Shown piece after piece: positions 45,380 through 54,392 of a DNA stretch of 64,000 nucleotides. The position numbers were made by a program, and so were the translations under genes. The notes under the pieces were generated by a model. That model ran no database searches, was not told the DNA's origin, and saw only the letters and a list, made by a program, of their open reading frames with translations. Position 1 is the stretch's first letter. The number at the start of each line of letters is the position of its first letter. The stretch spans positions 589,099 to 653,098 of the forward strand of contig QJJF01000001.1 in assembly GCA_003202005.1 (NCBI GenBank), in the 5' to 3' direction. The stretch comes from Williamsia faeni. Its GTDB lineage: Bacteria; Actinomycetota; Actinomycetes; Mycobacteriales; Mycobacteriaceae.

Positions 45380-45479
45380 ACACTCCGTCGTACAGCAAGA
45401 ACAGCATTCTTCCATTCCCAAACGCCATTTCGGTCAATCAGAGTATGGTTCCGGCATGCGGGGTGCCGAGAGGGTTGCG

Positions 45480-47498
45480 ATGACTGTTCATGAGGTGGAG
45501 GACACGAGGACGGTCCGGAGTTTCTGCCGCGTCTGCGTCTCGGTGTGCGGGATTCTTGTCGATGTCGTCGGCGACGAGGTCACCCACGTGCGCGGCGATC
45601 GTGACCATCCGCGGTCGCAGGGTTACTCCTGCACGAAGGGTCGCGCACTGCCGAAGATGCACCACCACCCGGACCGGATCGAACGCCCGGAGATGCGGGT
45701 CGACGGCAAGCTGCAACCCACCACCTGGGACGAGTGCCTGGACGATCTGGCCACCAAGGTGCGCGCCATCATCGACGAGCACGGCCCGGATTCGGTCGGC
45801 ATATTCTTCGGTTCCGGACTCGGGATGGACGCCGCGGGCTATCGAATCGCGCAGGGGCTTCACGCGGCGATCGGAACCTCCGCCAAGTTCAGTCCGCTGA
45901 CCATCGACGGTACGGCCAAGGTTCTGATCTCCGACCTGGTGGGAGGCTCGACCGCCTTGTCCGGCCGGCCCGACTACGTCAACACCGACTTCGTGATCCT
46001 GATCGGCTCCAATCCGGTTGTGTCCCATGGCCACACAATTGCCATGCCCAACCCAAAAGGCACGCTGAAGGAATTGGCGCAACGAGCCGAGATCTGGGTC
46101 CTCGATCCCCGTCGGACCGAGACCGCTCGGCTCGCGACCGGACATCTGGCGCCTCGGCCCGGCACCGACCATGCCGTGCTCGCCTGCCTGGTGCGAGAGA
46201 TGCTCGTCGACGGCGCCGACCGCGACTTCATCGACAACCACACCGCGGATGTCGAGATCCTCGCAGATGCGGTGGCGGACTTCACGATCGAGCACACCGC
46301 GAGGTTGGCCGACATCGCCGAAGCCGACCTCATCTCGCTCTGCGAGGCCGTCCGGCGAGCCGGGCCGATTGCCGTCGATACCGGAACCGGTGTCACGATG
46401 TCGTCGAGCGCCAATGTGACGCAATGGCTCTCGTGGGCGTTGATGGCGGTGAAGGGTTCGCTCAATCGCAAGGGCGGCTACTGGTTTCACCCGGGCTTCG
46501 GGTATCAGCTGGAATCGTTCGAGCTCCCCGTGTCGCCGGCGGAGGGATCGTTCGGGCCCGGTCCGCGCAGCCGGCCCGAGACGCATTCGTTCCTCGACGA
46601 ATGGCCCTGCGCGGTATTGCCCGACGAGATCAATACCGGCAACATCCGCGCGGTTCTCAACCTCGGCGGCAACCTCGTGACGGCCTTTCCCGATGCCGGG
46701 GCACTGATCCCAGCGCTCGAGAAGCTGGAGGTGTTCGCCACGATTGAGATCATCGGAAACGAGACAACAGCCCTCTCGACCCACGTCCTGCCGACGAAAG
46801 ATCAGCTCGAGCGTGCCGATGTGACGTTGTGGGACATCATGTTACCGCGCGTCACCTCGCAACACACGGAGGCCGTCGTCGAGCCCGTGGGTGACCGGAA
46901 GTCGGGTTGGTGGGTGCTCGCCGAGCTCGGTCGGCGGCTCGGATACGACTTGGCCGACACGAGCAACGACCAGGTGACCGACGATGCGATGCTCACCGGA
47001 ATCATGATGGGCGCCCGTATGCCGATCGAAAAAGTTGCCGAAAAGGGCTGGGTCGAGGTCCCGAACGAGGTACCGGCGGCCTGGGTCGACGCGCATGTCG
47101 AACGGCTCGGTGGTTGGCGGCTCGCTCCTGCCCTGCTGGTGAATCAACTTGCCGCGCTGGAGGAGCCGGCCGATCTGGTATTGGTTCCGCGCCGGCAGCA
47201 CGGCAAGCTGAACTCGCAGCTGGGCTACTTGGGCGAGCCGGCCGAGGTGCTGATGAATCCCGCCGACGCCGCGGCCGCCGGAGTTGTGCACGGGCAGCAG
47301 GTGACCGTCCGCACCGCGACCGGTGAGCTCACGGGCGTCGCGAAGGTCGATGATTCGATCCGCCGCGGCGCGGTCTCGATACCGCACGGGCATCCGTTGG
47401 CCGCAAACGTCAACCGCCTCACCGACAAAGACCAGATCGACCTGGTTACCGGCATGGCTCGGTACGGTGGGTTCCCGGTCACGGTGGTGCCGGGCTGA
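45480..47498 (+). CDS. Molybdopterin (bis-MGD) oxidoreductase, FdhF/NarB-like
   Basis: 672 residues from ATG 45480 with GAGAGGG upstream. A [4Fe-4S] site is formed by Cys16, Cys19, Cys23 and Cys51. The cofactor domains show WDECLDDLATKV, DFVILIGSNPVVSHG, VLDPRRTETARLA and the C-terminal MopB domain (LNSQLGYLGEPAEVLMNPADAA). Where FdhF has its Mo ligand (near residue 140), this protein reads LTIDGTAKVL with Asp143 and no Cys or Sec. It has no Tat signal and is cytoplasmic. The start is 100 bp after the reductase, so it may belong to that operon. Substrate is unknown. Confidence 0.88.
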   Translation: MTVHEVEDTRTVRSFCRVCVSVCGILVDVVGDEVTHVRGDRDHPRSQGYSCTKGRALPKMHHHPDRIERPEMRVDGKLQPTTWDECLDDLATKVRAIIDEHGPDSVGIFFGSGLGMDAAGYRIAQGLHAAIGTSAKFSPLTIDGTAKVLISDLVGGSTALSGRPDYVNTDFVILIGSNPVVSHGHTIAMPNPKGTLKELAQRAEIWVLDPRRTETARLATGHLAPRPGTDHAVLACLVREMLVDGADRDFIDNHTADVEILADAVADFTIEHTARLADIAEADLISLCEAVRRAGPIAVDTGTGVTMSSSANVTQWLSWALMAVKGSLNRKGGYWFHPGFGYQLESFELPVSPAEGSFGPGPRSRPETHSFLDEWPCAVLPDEINTGNIRAVLNLGGNLVTAFPDAGALIPALEKLEVFATIEIIGNETTALSTHVLPTKDQLERADVTLWDIMLPRVTSQHTEAVVEPVGDRKSGWWVLAELGRRLGYDLADTSNDQVTDDAMLTGIMMGARMPIEKVAEKGWVEVPNEVPAAWVDAHVERLGGWRLAPALLVNQLAALEEPADLVLVPRRQHGKLNSQLGYLGEPAEVLMNPADAAAAGVVHGQQVTVRTATGELTGVAKVDDSIRRGAVSIPHGHPLAANVNRLTDKDQIDLVTGMARYGGFPVTVVPG

Positions 47499-47528
47499 GT
47501 TCTCCACAACCCGGCGCGGGTTAGGCTC

Positions 47529-47780
47529 ATGACCATGGCAGATGACCTCGTAGCGCAGCAGAACAGCTCGATCCTTGCGTGGTGGCAGCGCACTACCGTG
47601 CGCGCAGGCCGAACGGCCGATGCGGTGCGGGCCGAGAAGGCCGCGAAGCGGAAATTGAAGGCGCACCAGCCCGAGGGTGGCGTGTACGGCGCCGATTGCC
47701 TGGGACGCCATTCCTCGCCTACGCCGTGGCCGTGCGACATCGTCCGCGGCTTGGACGACCCCGGATTTCGCAGCCGATAG
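47529..47780 (+). CDS. Possible small hypothetical protein
   Basis: 83 residues. The N-terminal 50 residues (ADDLVAQQNSSILAWWQRTT, then helix AVRAEKAAKRKLKAHQPEGG) look like real protein; the last 30 (SSPTPWPCDIVRGL) do not. The frame may be shifted near 47690. A weak TAGG precedes the ATG. No family was recognised. Confidence 0.35.
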   Translation: MTMADDLVAQQNSSILAWWQRTTVRAGRTADAVRAEKAAKRKLKAHQPEGGVYGADCLGRHSSPTPWPCDIVRGLDDPGFRSR

Positions 47781-47862
47781 ATCAGGTAGTCGACTACTCA
47801 TGCGGGTCGGCACATCGGCGCCGATGATGGTCATACCTGACCGTCGTCCCGGGAGCGATCTC

Positions 47863-48615
47863 ATGGCCTTGCATGCGAACGACATCGAAGACGTGCTCGA
47901 CATCCTCGGCGGAATCGTCGCGGACACAACCCTGGTCCACGATCGCCGCGGCTACTTTGCGGCGTTGTACCGCCAGGTCACCCTCGAAGTCCAAGAGGGT
48001 ATCGCCGTGGGCCTCTTCGACGACGGCCCCCGGATGAGCGCCTTCGACGCCGCGTTCGCCAACCGCTACTTCACCGCGTACGAATCGAAGCCGGCACCGA
48101 CACGGTCCTGGCGGGTGACTTTCGACGCGATCGACAACACCCCACTGATCGTCTTGCAGAACCTGCTACTCGGCATCAATGCCCACATCAATCTCGATCT
48201 GGCCGTCGTGACCGGAACCCTGTTCCACGGCGCAGATCTCGCGGACTTCCATGCCGACTTCGATCGCCTCAACGACATTCTCGCGGACCTGATCCCGAAG
48301 GTCCGCGAGACCATCGAGGATTTCTCGCCGCTGCTGGACATTCTGGGGCCGATCGGCGACGGGCTCGATCCGATCCTCGACTTCAGTGTCGAAAAGGCCC
48401 GCGACAGCGCATGGTCGGCGGCAACCCTCATCTCTCTGCAAAATCAGGAAACTCGACCGCTCCTGATCCGGCACATCGACAACGGCACCTCCCGCCTCGG
48501 GCAGCTGATCGCACGGCCCACCGAGCCGGCCGCGACATGGATCAGGCTGATCCGCCGGACCGAGAGCAAGAACGTGCCCGCGATCATCACCGCCCTCGAC
48601 GGGATCGTGCAATAG
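47863..48615 (+). CDS. DUF5995 family protein
   Basis: 250 residues from ATG 47863 (GGGAG upstream). Conserved marks are RRGYFAALYRQVTLEVQEGIAVGLFDDGPRM, PTRSWRVTFDAID and LQNLLLGINAHINLDLAVV. The last, with its N-A-H-I-N-L-D, suggests a metal or hydrolase site, but no biochemical role is established for the family. It is all helical and cytoplasmic. It is convergent with the acyl-CoA synthetase gene. Confidence 0.85.
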   Translation: MALHANDIEDVLDILGGIVADTTLVHDRRGYFAALYRQVTLEVQEGIAVGLFDDGPRMSAFDAAFANRYFTAYESKPAPTRSWRVTFDAIDNTPLIVLQNLLLGINAHINLDLAVVTGTLFHGADLADFHADFDRLNDILADLIPKVRETIEDFSPLLDILGPIGDGLDPILDFSVEKARDSAWSAATLISLQNQETRPLLIRHIDNGTSRLGQLIARPTEPAATWIRLIRRTESKNVPAIITALDGIVQ

Positions 48616-48642
48616 ACACGGATCCGATCCGGGATACCCTGT

Positions 48643-50298
48643 CTACGAGTGGGTTTCGCGAAGCTGTCGTCGAAGGATCTTTCCGGTGGCCGTCTTGGGT
48701 ACCTCGTCGAGGACAACGATCTCACGTGGCACCTTGTATGCGGCGAGCCGCTCCTTGGTGAAGCTGATCAGTTCCTCGGTGGTGACCGATGCGCCGGCAC
48801 GCAGGCTGACGAAAGCCTTCACCGTCTCTCCACGGTACGAATCCGGTACTCCCACAACAGCTGCCTCGCGGACCTCCGGATGCTCATAGAGCACATCCTC
48901 GACCTCCCGGGGCCATACCTTGAATCCGCTGGCATTGATCTGGTCCTTTTTGCGATCGATGATGAAGAACCACCCCTGCGCATCCATGTACCCGACATCA
49001 CCGGTGTGCAATGCCCCGCCCGGGAAGGTCGAGGCGGTGGCCTCGGGCTTGTTCCAGTAGCCCGAAACAACCTGCGGCCCGGACGTCACCAGTTCACCGA
49101 CCTCGCCGGGGGGCAGGTCGGCGCCGTTTTCGTCGACGATACGAACCACGGTGTCGTACACCGGAACACCCACCGACGTGGCTCCCGTGAGTTCGTCGAC
49201 CGGAGCGACCTTGCCAAACGGGACCCCGTGCGACGGTGACGTGGTCTCGGTCAATCCGTAGATGTTGTGGATGTAGTGACCGAATGCCTCTTTGAAGGCC
49301 GCGATGGTACTCGGCGGAATCGGCGCACCACCGGAGTAGATCTTGGTGAGCGACGACAGCGCTTCGCGAGAAGCGTTGGGCGCATTCATCAATGCGATGA
49401 ACACCGTGATCGAACCGACGGTGAACGTGGCCTGCTCAGACTCGATGAGATCGACCGTATCGACCGGATCGAGGCGGAACATCAACAACATCGGAGCGCC
49501 GGTCAGCAGGGAGAGCGCGATGTGACCCACGATGCCCGTGATGTGGAACAGCGGCGCCACACCCAGGATCACATCGTTCTCGTCGATGCCGATCCAGTCC
49601 CGGTACGTCTGTGCGTTGAACACCAGGTTCCGATGGGTGGTCATCGCCCCCTTGGGCGGTCCGGTGGTACCCGAGGTGTAGGTCAGCAGCGCGACATCAT
49701 CGGCGGCGATCGTGTGCGCCGGCGGTCGCTTGCCGTCGAACTTCGCCAACAACTCGGCCATGTCCGCAGCGCCGGGGCATTCGATCCGTGCCGAACCCTC
49801 CAGAACGCCGCCTCCGGCGCTCTGGTACTCCAGCTCCGATGTCGTGATCACCTGGCGCACAGCGGTTTCCGATACCACATCGGCCGCGACATCACGGTGG
49901 AGCGACTCAAGGGCCACCAGCACAGTGGCTCCCGAGTCGTTGAGGATCTCGGCAAGCTCACGCGCCTTGTACATCGGGTTGGCCGACACGGCGATTCCGC
50001 CGGCCTTCCAGATACCCAATTGCGCGATCACGAACTGCGGGATGTTCTGCAGGTACACCACCGCACGATCACCGGCGACGAATCCGCCGTCGGCGAGTGC
50101 GGCCGCGAAGGCGTCGCTCAGCTCGTCGAGACGCCGGGCGGTGATCCGCCCGTCGAAGTAGCGAATGATGTCCTGATCCGGGGTGCGCGCGACGGTTGCC
50201 GCAAACATCGCAAGTGCGCTGTCGAAGGCCGGTTCGTGGTTTCCCTCTGACCCGGCCGGGTATTGGCTGAGCCAGACCTTGTTGTCATACACACTCAT
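48643..50298 (-). CDS. Acyl-CoA synthetase / AMP-dependent ligase (FadD-like)
   Basis: 551 residues from the ATG at 50296-50298; the longer frame upstream is antisense noise inside the cyclase gene. ATP motif LLTYTSGTTGPPKGAMTTH, adenylation motif NIYGLTETTSPSHG, GELVTSGPQVVSGYWNKPEAT, LHTGDVGYMDAQGWFFIIDRKKD and the C-terminal catalytic Lys in PKTATGKILRRQLRE are all present. It activates a carboxylic acid as its CoA thioester. It starts 8 bp after the cyclase stop, so the two form an operon, likely for catabolism of one acid. Confidence 0.94.
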   Translation of the reverse strand: MSVYDNKVWLSQYPAGSEGNHEPAFDSALAMFAATVARTPDQDIIRYFDGRITARRLDELSDAFAAALADGGFVAGDRAVVYLQNIPQFVIAQLGIWKAGGIAVSANPMYKARELAEILNDSGATVLVALESLHRDVAADVVSETAVRQVITTSELEYQSAGGGVLEGSARIECPGAADMAELLAKFDGKRPPAHTIAADDVALLTYTSGTTGPPKGAMTTHRNLVFNAQTYRDWIGIDENDVILGVAPLFHITGIVGHIALSLLTGAPMLLMFRLDPVDTVDLIESEQATFTVGSITVFIALMNAPNASREALSSLTKIYSGGAPIPPSTIAAFKEAFGHYIHNIYGLTETTSPSHGVPFGKVAPVDELTGATSVGVPVYDTVVRIVDENGADLPPGEVGELVTSGPQVVSGYWNKPEATASTFPGGALHTGDVGYMDAQGWFFIIDRKKDQINASGFKVWPREVEDVLYEHPEVREAAVVGVPDSYRGETVKAFVSLRAGASVTTEELISFTKERLAAYKVPREIVVLDEVPKTATGKILRRQLRETHS

Positions 50299-50306
50299 CG
50301 GCCGAC

Positions 50307-51281
50307 CTACCGGATCACGATCGGGTTGACCGGGGCACCGGTGCCGCCCACAACCTTCAGCGGTGCCGCTGTGTAGAGGAACGTCCAGCGGTTGTCTGCG
50401 GCACAGGCATCGGCGAGCGGTTCGAGCCAGGCGATCTCGGTGAGCGCGATGCCGAGGTTGCGCATGAGCGCGCAGTGAAGTGGCAGTGCCACACCACTTT
50501 CGGGATCGTAGGTGACCTCGTTGGCGATCGTATCGGTGACCAGGTTGGGAACTTCCCGCTGCTGGAACCATTCGACGAGTTCCCGCGAGTAGGTCAGACC
50601 GGGCTCGGTGAATCCTTCGTAGAACTTCTCCGGGTTGTTCAGCTCGTACCAGTACTTCATCCAGCCGGTACGGATGACGAGGATGTCGTGCGGTTCGATG
50701 GTGACGCCCTGCGCCTTGGCTGCGGCTTCGAGGTCGTTGTGGTTGAACGTCTCGCCCTTGTCCAGGTACGGCTTCCCGCGGAACCGCGCGATGTCGATGA
50801 GGACGCCGCGTCCGGAGACGCCCTTCTCGGCGATGGGTAGGACGGACGCCTTGTCCATGCCACCGACGGTGCTGCGCGCGTCGTAGCCGTTCCACAGCTT
50901 TCCGTCGTACCAGACATGTCCGAGCGCGTCGTACTGCGTGGAGCCCTGGAGGAAGACCAACGCGGTGTCATCGGCATAGTGCAGGCCGCCGGGGAACGCA
51001 GGTGCGCCGTCGCCGTCCCACGAGGACTCGTCGAGTACGTTCTGACGTTTGATGCCCTCACGCCCCGGCCACAGCGGATCGCCCGGCGATTCTGAACGGC
51101 CCATGTGGATCTGCAGGGTGAACGATTCACCGGACTTGATCTCCGCGACTCCGCGCAACGTCTCGGCATTGTCGAGGTAGTTCAGGGCGCCCAGTTCGTC
51201 GTCGGGTCCCCACTTACCCCAGTTCGAAGGTGCGTCGTCTCCAAGGAGTTCGCGCATCTCGGGTGCTTGGTTCTCGGTCAT
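50307..51281 (-). CDS. Cyclase family (kynurenine-formamidase-like) hydrolase
   Basis: 324 residues with GAGGA near the ATG. The family metal motif HxGTHxDxxxH reads QGSTQYDALGH (112-122), keeping Asp118 and His122 but with Gln112 and Gln116 for two His. This variant is frequent in large actinobacterial members. Further marks are VLIDIARFRG, DILVIRTGWM and TDTIANEV. It probably hydrolyses a cyclic or amide substrate before CoA activation by the next gene. It is divergent from the XRE-TetR regulator. Confidence 0.88.
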   Translation of the reverse strand: MTENQAPEMRELLGDDAPSNWGKWGPDDELGALNYLDNAETLRGVAEIKSGESFTLQIHMGRSESPGDPLWPGREGIKRQNVLDESSWDGDGAPAFPGGLHYADDTALVFLQGSTQYDALGHVWYDGKLWNGYDARSTVGGMDKASVLPIAEKGVSGRGVLIDIARFRGKPYLDKGETFNHNDLEAAAKAQGVTIEPHDILVIRTGWMKYWYELNNPEKFYEGFTEPGLTYSRELVEWFQQREVPNLVTDTIANEVTYDPESGVALPLHCALMRNLGIALTEIAWLEPLADACAADNRWTFLYTAAPLKVVGGTGAPVNPIVIR

Positions 51282-51298
51282 GATTCCTCCTCATTCAC

Positions 51299-51312
51299 CG
51301 AACAATCGTTCG
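51299..51312. promoter_or_regulatory. Inverted repeat in the cyclase operon leader
   Basis: CGAAC (51299-51303), AATC, GTTCG (51308-51312), a TetR-type operator shape, 18 bp upstream of the cyclase start. Confidence 0.5.
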
Positions 51313-51412
51313 CGATGGCTATGGTGCAGGTCACACCAGCCAGCTGTCAAGGACGGCATATCCCCAGTTGGATGCCAATCAACTCGATTCAGAAGAGATG
51401 CGAACAACAACG

Positions 51413-51433
51413 GTGTTCAGATAATCTGAACAC
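51413..51433. promoter_or_regulatory. Perfect palindrome abutting the XRE-TetR start codon
   Basis: GTGTTCAGAT (51413-51422), a central A, and the exact complement (51424-51433); the next base is the A of the ATG. A -10-like TAATCT (51422-51427) lies inside it, consistent with a leaderless, self-repressed transcript. Confidence 0.75.
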
Positions 51434-52351
51434 ATGTCAGAGTCATCGCAGGTGAGCGAAGTCGGTGGACCGGGCGCCTCGGCGTGGCGCGAGCCGGGCC
51501 GTCGTGTCCGCGCCGTCCGCGAGGCGAGCGGGCTGAGTTTGCGTGAGGTGGCCAGGCGCATCGGCGTCAGCGCGGCGACATTGAGCCATATCGAGAATGA
51601 CAAGGCAGGCCTGTCGGTCGAACGTCTCGAAGCCATCGCAGACGCCCTGGGCATGGACGCGGCATTGATCCTCCATTCATCAGACGCCCCGAGAAGACGC
51701 CCGAAAACGCCCCGATCCAACCGGCCGAAGGGCAAGCCGGCCGAACACGGTTCGTGGCGCGACTACGCACCACTGAAAACCTCCCCCACGCTCGACGCCG
51801 CACTGATCGAGTTCCTGACGGTCGGATACCACGGCACCAGCATGCGGTCGATCGCCGCGCGGTCCGGACTCCCGACGTCGAGCATCTACCGTCAGTTCAC
51901 CGGCAAGCAGGACATCTTGATGCGGATCCTCGACGAGACCATGACCGACCTGGAGTGGAGATCCGCCGCCGCCGAATCCGAGGGCGACACCGCGGTGGAG
52001 CGATTTTGCCTTGCGGTGGAAAACCTCGCACTATTCCACGCCCACCGACGGCAATTGGGCTTCATCGGGGCGAGCGAGGTCCGCGCACTCGACCCACGCA
52101 ACCGCGCCGCCATCAGTTCCCGGCGAAATCGGCAGCAGTCCCTGGTCGACGAACATGTCTATGCCGCAATCCGTTTGGGAGAATTCGAGGTCACACATCC
52201 GGACGATGCCTCCCGAGCCGTCGTGACGATGTGCACGGCCCTACCCACGTGGTGGCAACCCGAAGGACGACTCTCGGCAGACGCCATCGCGGCCGAGTAT
52301 GTCGACTACGCACTCGACATCATGCGCTACCGCGGCCGCCGGGTGCATTGA
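51434..52351 (+). CDS. Dual DNA-binding regulator: XRE helix-turn-helix fused to TetR
   Basis: 305 residues. Residues about 20-78 are an XRE/Cro HTH (GRRVRAVREASGLSLREVARRIGVSAATLSHIENDKAGLSVERLEAIADALGM). A basic Pro-rich linker (RRRPKTPRSNRPKGK) follows, then a TetR N-domain (about 115-160: AALIEFLTVGYHGTSMRSIAARSGLPTSSIYRQFTGKQDILMRI) and a TetR ligand domain. Two DNA-binding units in one chain suggest bivalent contact with the two inverted repeats in the 152-bp divergent promoter. It likely controls the cyclase-FadD operon in response to an acid or CoA ester. There is no ribosome binding site (leaderless). Confidence 0.92.
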   Translation: MSESSQVSEVGGPGASAWREPGRRVRAVREASGLSLREVARRIGVSAATLSHIENDKAGLSVERLEAIADALGMDAALILHSSDAPRRRPKTPRSNRPKGKPAEHGSWRDYAPLKTSPTLDAALIEFLTVGYHGTSMRSIAARSGLPTSSIYRQFTGKQDILMRILDETMTDLEWRSAAAESEGDTAVERFCLAVENLALFHAHRRQLGFIGASEVRALDPRNRAAISSRRNRQQSLVDEHVYAAIRLGEFEVTHPDDASRAVVTMCTALPTWWQPEGRLSADAIAAEYVDYALDIMRYRGRRVH

Positions 52352-52432
52352 CAAACAAATCAGTTGCGCTCAAGTGAATGGTCGCGTTGCATTGCCTGGG
52401 CGCACAACGATTTTCCGGAGAGGAGGACCCCG

Positions 52433-52897
52433 ATGAAGTTGGCAGAAGCACTGGCCCGACGCACAGATACAAGCCGGCGTATCGAGCAACTACGTGCCCG
52501 CATCGCGGACAACGCGCGATACCAGGAGGGCGAGCCACCCTCGGAGAATGCCGCCGAGCTGCTGACCGAAGCCGAAGGCGCGCTCGACGAGCTGGAACTG
52601 CTGATCCGAAGGATCAATGCCACCAACTCGGCGACGCCCCTCGGCAACGGCACCATCACCGATGCACTGGCCCGACGTGATGTCCTGCGCCTGCGTCATG
52701 CGCTGGTCACCAATTCCGCGAACGCGGCGGCGGGCAAGAATCAGCAGTCCTACCGGCAGCTCCGTTCAGAACTGATGTACGTGTCGGCACTGACGGTCCG
52801 CCCTCTGCGCGAGCGCGCCGACAACGTGGCCCGGGAACTTCGCGAGGTCGATCTGCAGATCCAGCAGGCCAACTGGACCACGGATCTGATCGCGTAG
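52433..52897 (+). CDS. DIP1984 family protein
   Basis: 154 residues from ATG 52433 with AGAGGAGG upstream. The family pattern is KLAEALARRTDTSRRIEQLRARI, then INATNSATPLGNGTITDALARRDVL and the C-terminal coiled coil. Members are helical and of unknown function; some were called septicolysin from weak similarity. It stands alone after the regulator. Confidence 0.9.
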   Translation: MKLAEALARRTDTSRRIEQLRARIADNARYQEGEPPSENAAELLTEAEGALDELELLIRRINATNSATPLGNGTITDALARRDVLRLRHALVTNSANAAAGKNQQSYRQLRSELMYVSALTVRPLRERADNVARELREVDLQIQQANWTTDLIA

Positions 52898-52959
52898 AAC
52901 TGTTCGATCTGTGCTGAATGCAGCAGGTACCCGATTGCAAGGCGAGCACACACCGCGCG

Positions 52960-53017
52960 GCGGCGGATCCGCCGCTCCTGGTGGTGCCGAGGGCGGCGCC
53001 GAGGGTTCGACTCCCTC
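52960..53017 (+). other. Three consecutive hairpins resembling a decayed tRNA 3' half
   Basis: A 16-bp palindrome (52960-52975), then GGTGCC...GGCGCC, then GAGGG-TTCGACT-CCCTC (53001-53017), which is a textbook tRNA T arm. No complementary 5' acceptor or D arm is found upstream, so this is not a working tRNA. It lies in the 275-bp gap between two genes; the rest of the gap holds nothing I can name. Confidence 0.4.
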
Positions 53018-53172
53018 ACACACATCGCACGCCCAGCACACCGCACAGGTGAATGTGCAAAGCGCACAACGCATAACCACGTGCTGATTGTCATCGGGGA
53101 GGGTAGGGCAAGGGGATCTGCATTCAGACAAACGTCGGCGGGCTATCCTTCGACGAGACGAAGGGAAGCGAA

Positions 53173-53679
53173 TTGAATCTCGAGGATTTCCGTCAGATCA
53201 TCCAGAACTCTGGACCCGATGACTGGCGAGTGATCAAGCACCAGGGGCCGAGCTACCACGACTGGTTCGACGGTTCGCTCACCCCGGACGGCTACCGCAT
53301 CGAGATCAACAGTCACTACGCCAACGCTTCGTACAAGCCCAACATCAACATCACCATCGCGTGGGGCATGGGCCTGGAGTTCGAGCACGCAGGTGACGCG
53401 AGCCACGCCCGCCGCTTCGAGTGGTCAAAGATCTTCTCCGACAAAACAGTCAGGCTCTGTTTCGCCGACTTCTTCTGGTGCGGAGCACTCGTCGACCGGT
53501 TCAACTACGTTGTCGCCGACGGCGGTAAAGCCGTGCTGCCCTGGGCCCTTGAGATCCGGGGCCTCGCGACCACCCAACACGAACACGACACCGCGAAACT
53601 CATCCACCACCTCGGCGATCACGTCGAAGGTTTCGAAGAGTATTTCCGACGAGTCGGTTTCACGATCGCCGGCAGCTAG
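53173..53679 (+). CDS. Hypothetical protein
   Basis: 168 residues from TTG 53173, with AAGGGAAG 6 bp upstream. It is soluble, Trp- and His-rich: DWRVIKHQGPSYHDWFDGSL, NINITIAWGMGLEFEH, FSDKTVRLCFADFFWCGALVD. Well-formed beta-strand and helix patterns support a real gene. I do not recognise the family. It overlaps the convergent kinase gene by 4 bp. Confidence 0.7.
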   Translation: MNLEDFRQIIQNSGPDDWRVIKHQGPSYHDWFDGSLTPDGYRIEINSHYANASYKPNINITIAWGMGLEFEHAGDASHARRFEWSKIFSDKTVRLCFADFFWCGALVDRFNYVVADGGKAVLPWALEIRGLATTQHEHDTAKLIHHLGDHVEGFEEYFRRVGFTIAGS

Positions 53680-54329
53680 CCCGACGTTTCGGCAAAGCCC
53701 ATCACGTCAATGATCAGGTCGGCATCGGCCCGCATCGCCCGCACGCGGTCGGCGTTGACCTGATCCGGACCCATCGCCCACGCCGTCGCCGCTCCCTCAT
53801 CCATGCCGAATCTGATGTGCCGGCGGACAATCCGCTCGACCCGAACTTCGGTCGGCGCCTCGACGAACCACACCTCGTCGAGTATCGACCGAACCTCGCA
53901 CCACGGCTTGTCCGCATCAAGCAGATAGTTGCCTTCTGTGATGACCACGGAGATCTCCGCAGCCACGGGGATCGAGCCGGCGACCGATTCCTCCATCCCG
54001 CGGACATAGTCGGGCGCGTACACCACGGCTTCCTGTTGATTGCGTAGGCGTCTGAGGAGGTGCACATAGCCGTCGCCGTCGAATGTGTCGATCGCACCTT
54101 TCCGGTCCGCCCGGCCCAGCCTCGACAATTCGCGATTGGCCAGGTGAAAGCCATCCATCGGCACCACCACTGCTGCATCACCGATACGATCGGCAACGGC
54201 CGCGGACACCGTACTCTTGCCACTCCCGGGCTCCCCCACGATGCCGATGAGCACGCGGCGGCCGTCGCGCCGCCGCCGCCGCTCGATCCGGCGGATCAAT
54301 TCGTCGACGTCCTTGACCGCGCGCAACAA
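53676..54329 (-). CDS. P-loop nucleoside/nucleotide kinase family protein (PanK/uridine-kinase-like)
   Basis: 217 residues from TTG, AGGAGG directly upstream (a second TTG follows at once and may be the true start). Walker A GEPGSGKST (about 32-40), MDGFHLANRELSRLGRADRKGAIDTFD, ITEGNYLLDADKPW and the lid region RIVRRHIRFGMDEG. This subgroup includes uridine kinase, pantothenate kinase and putative fructose kinase relatives; the substrate is not determined. Confidence 0.88.
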   Translation of the reverse strand: MLRAVKDVDELIRRIERRRRRDGRRVLIGIVGEPGSGKSTVSAAVADRIGDAAVVVPMDGFHLANRELSRLGRADRKGAIDTFDGDGYVHLLRRLRNQQEAVVYAPDYVRGMEESVAGSIPVAAEISVVITEGNYLLDADKPWCEVRSILDEVWFVEAPTEVRVERIVRRHIRFGMDEGAATAWAMGPDQVNADRVRAMRADADLIIDVMGFAETSG

Positions 54330-54392
54330 TCCTCCTAGCGTTCTCAGTCATTGCTGTGTAGTCGCCGATGGCATTCGTGCCGAGGAGTTCAC

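Noticed and set aside
45480-47498. Selenocysteine formate dehydrogenase
   Set aside because: No in-frame TGA and no Cys or Sec at the expected position; no sel genes nearby.
47579-47827. Alternative frame across the small gene at 47.5 kb
   Set aside because: Arg-rich composition without secondary-structure pattern; the listed frame has a better N-terminus.
48643-50895. Long N-terminal extension of the acyl-CoA synthetase frame
   Set aside because: The part beyond 50298 lies antisense inside the cyclase gene; the domain begins at the ATG with its own ribosome binding site.
52958-53040. A functional tRNA gene
   Set aside because: T arm is good, but no matching acceptor, D arm or anticodon loop with seven bases can be formed.
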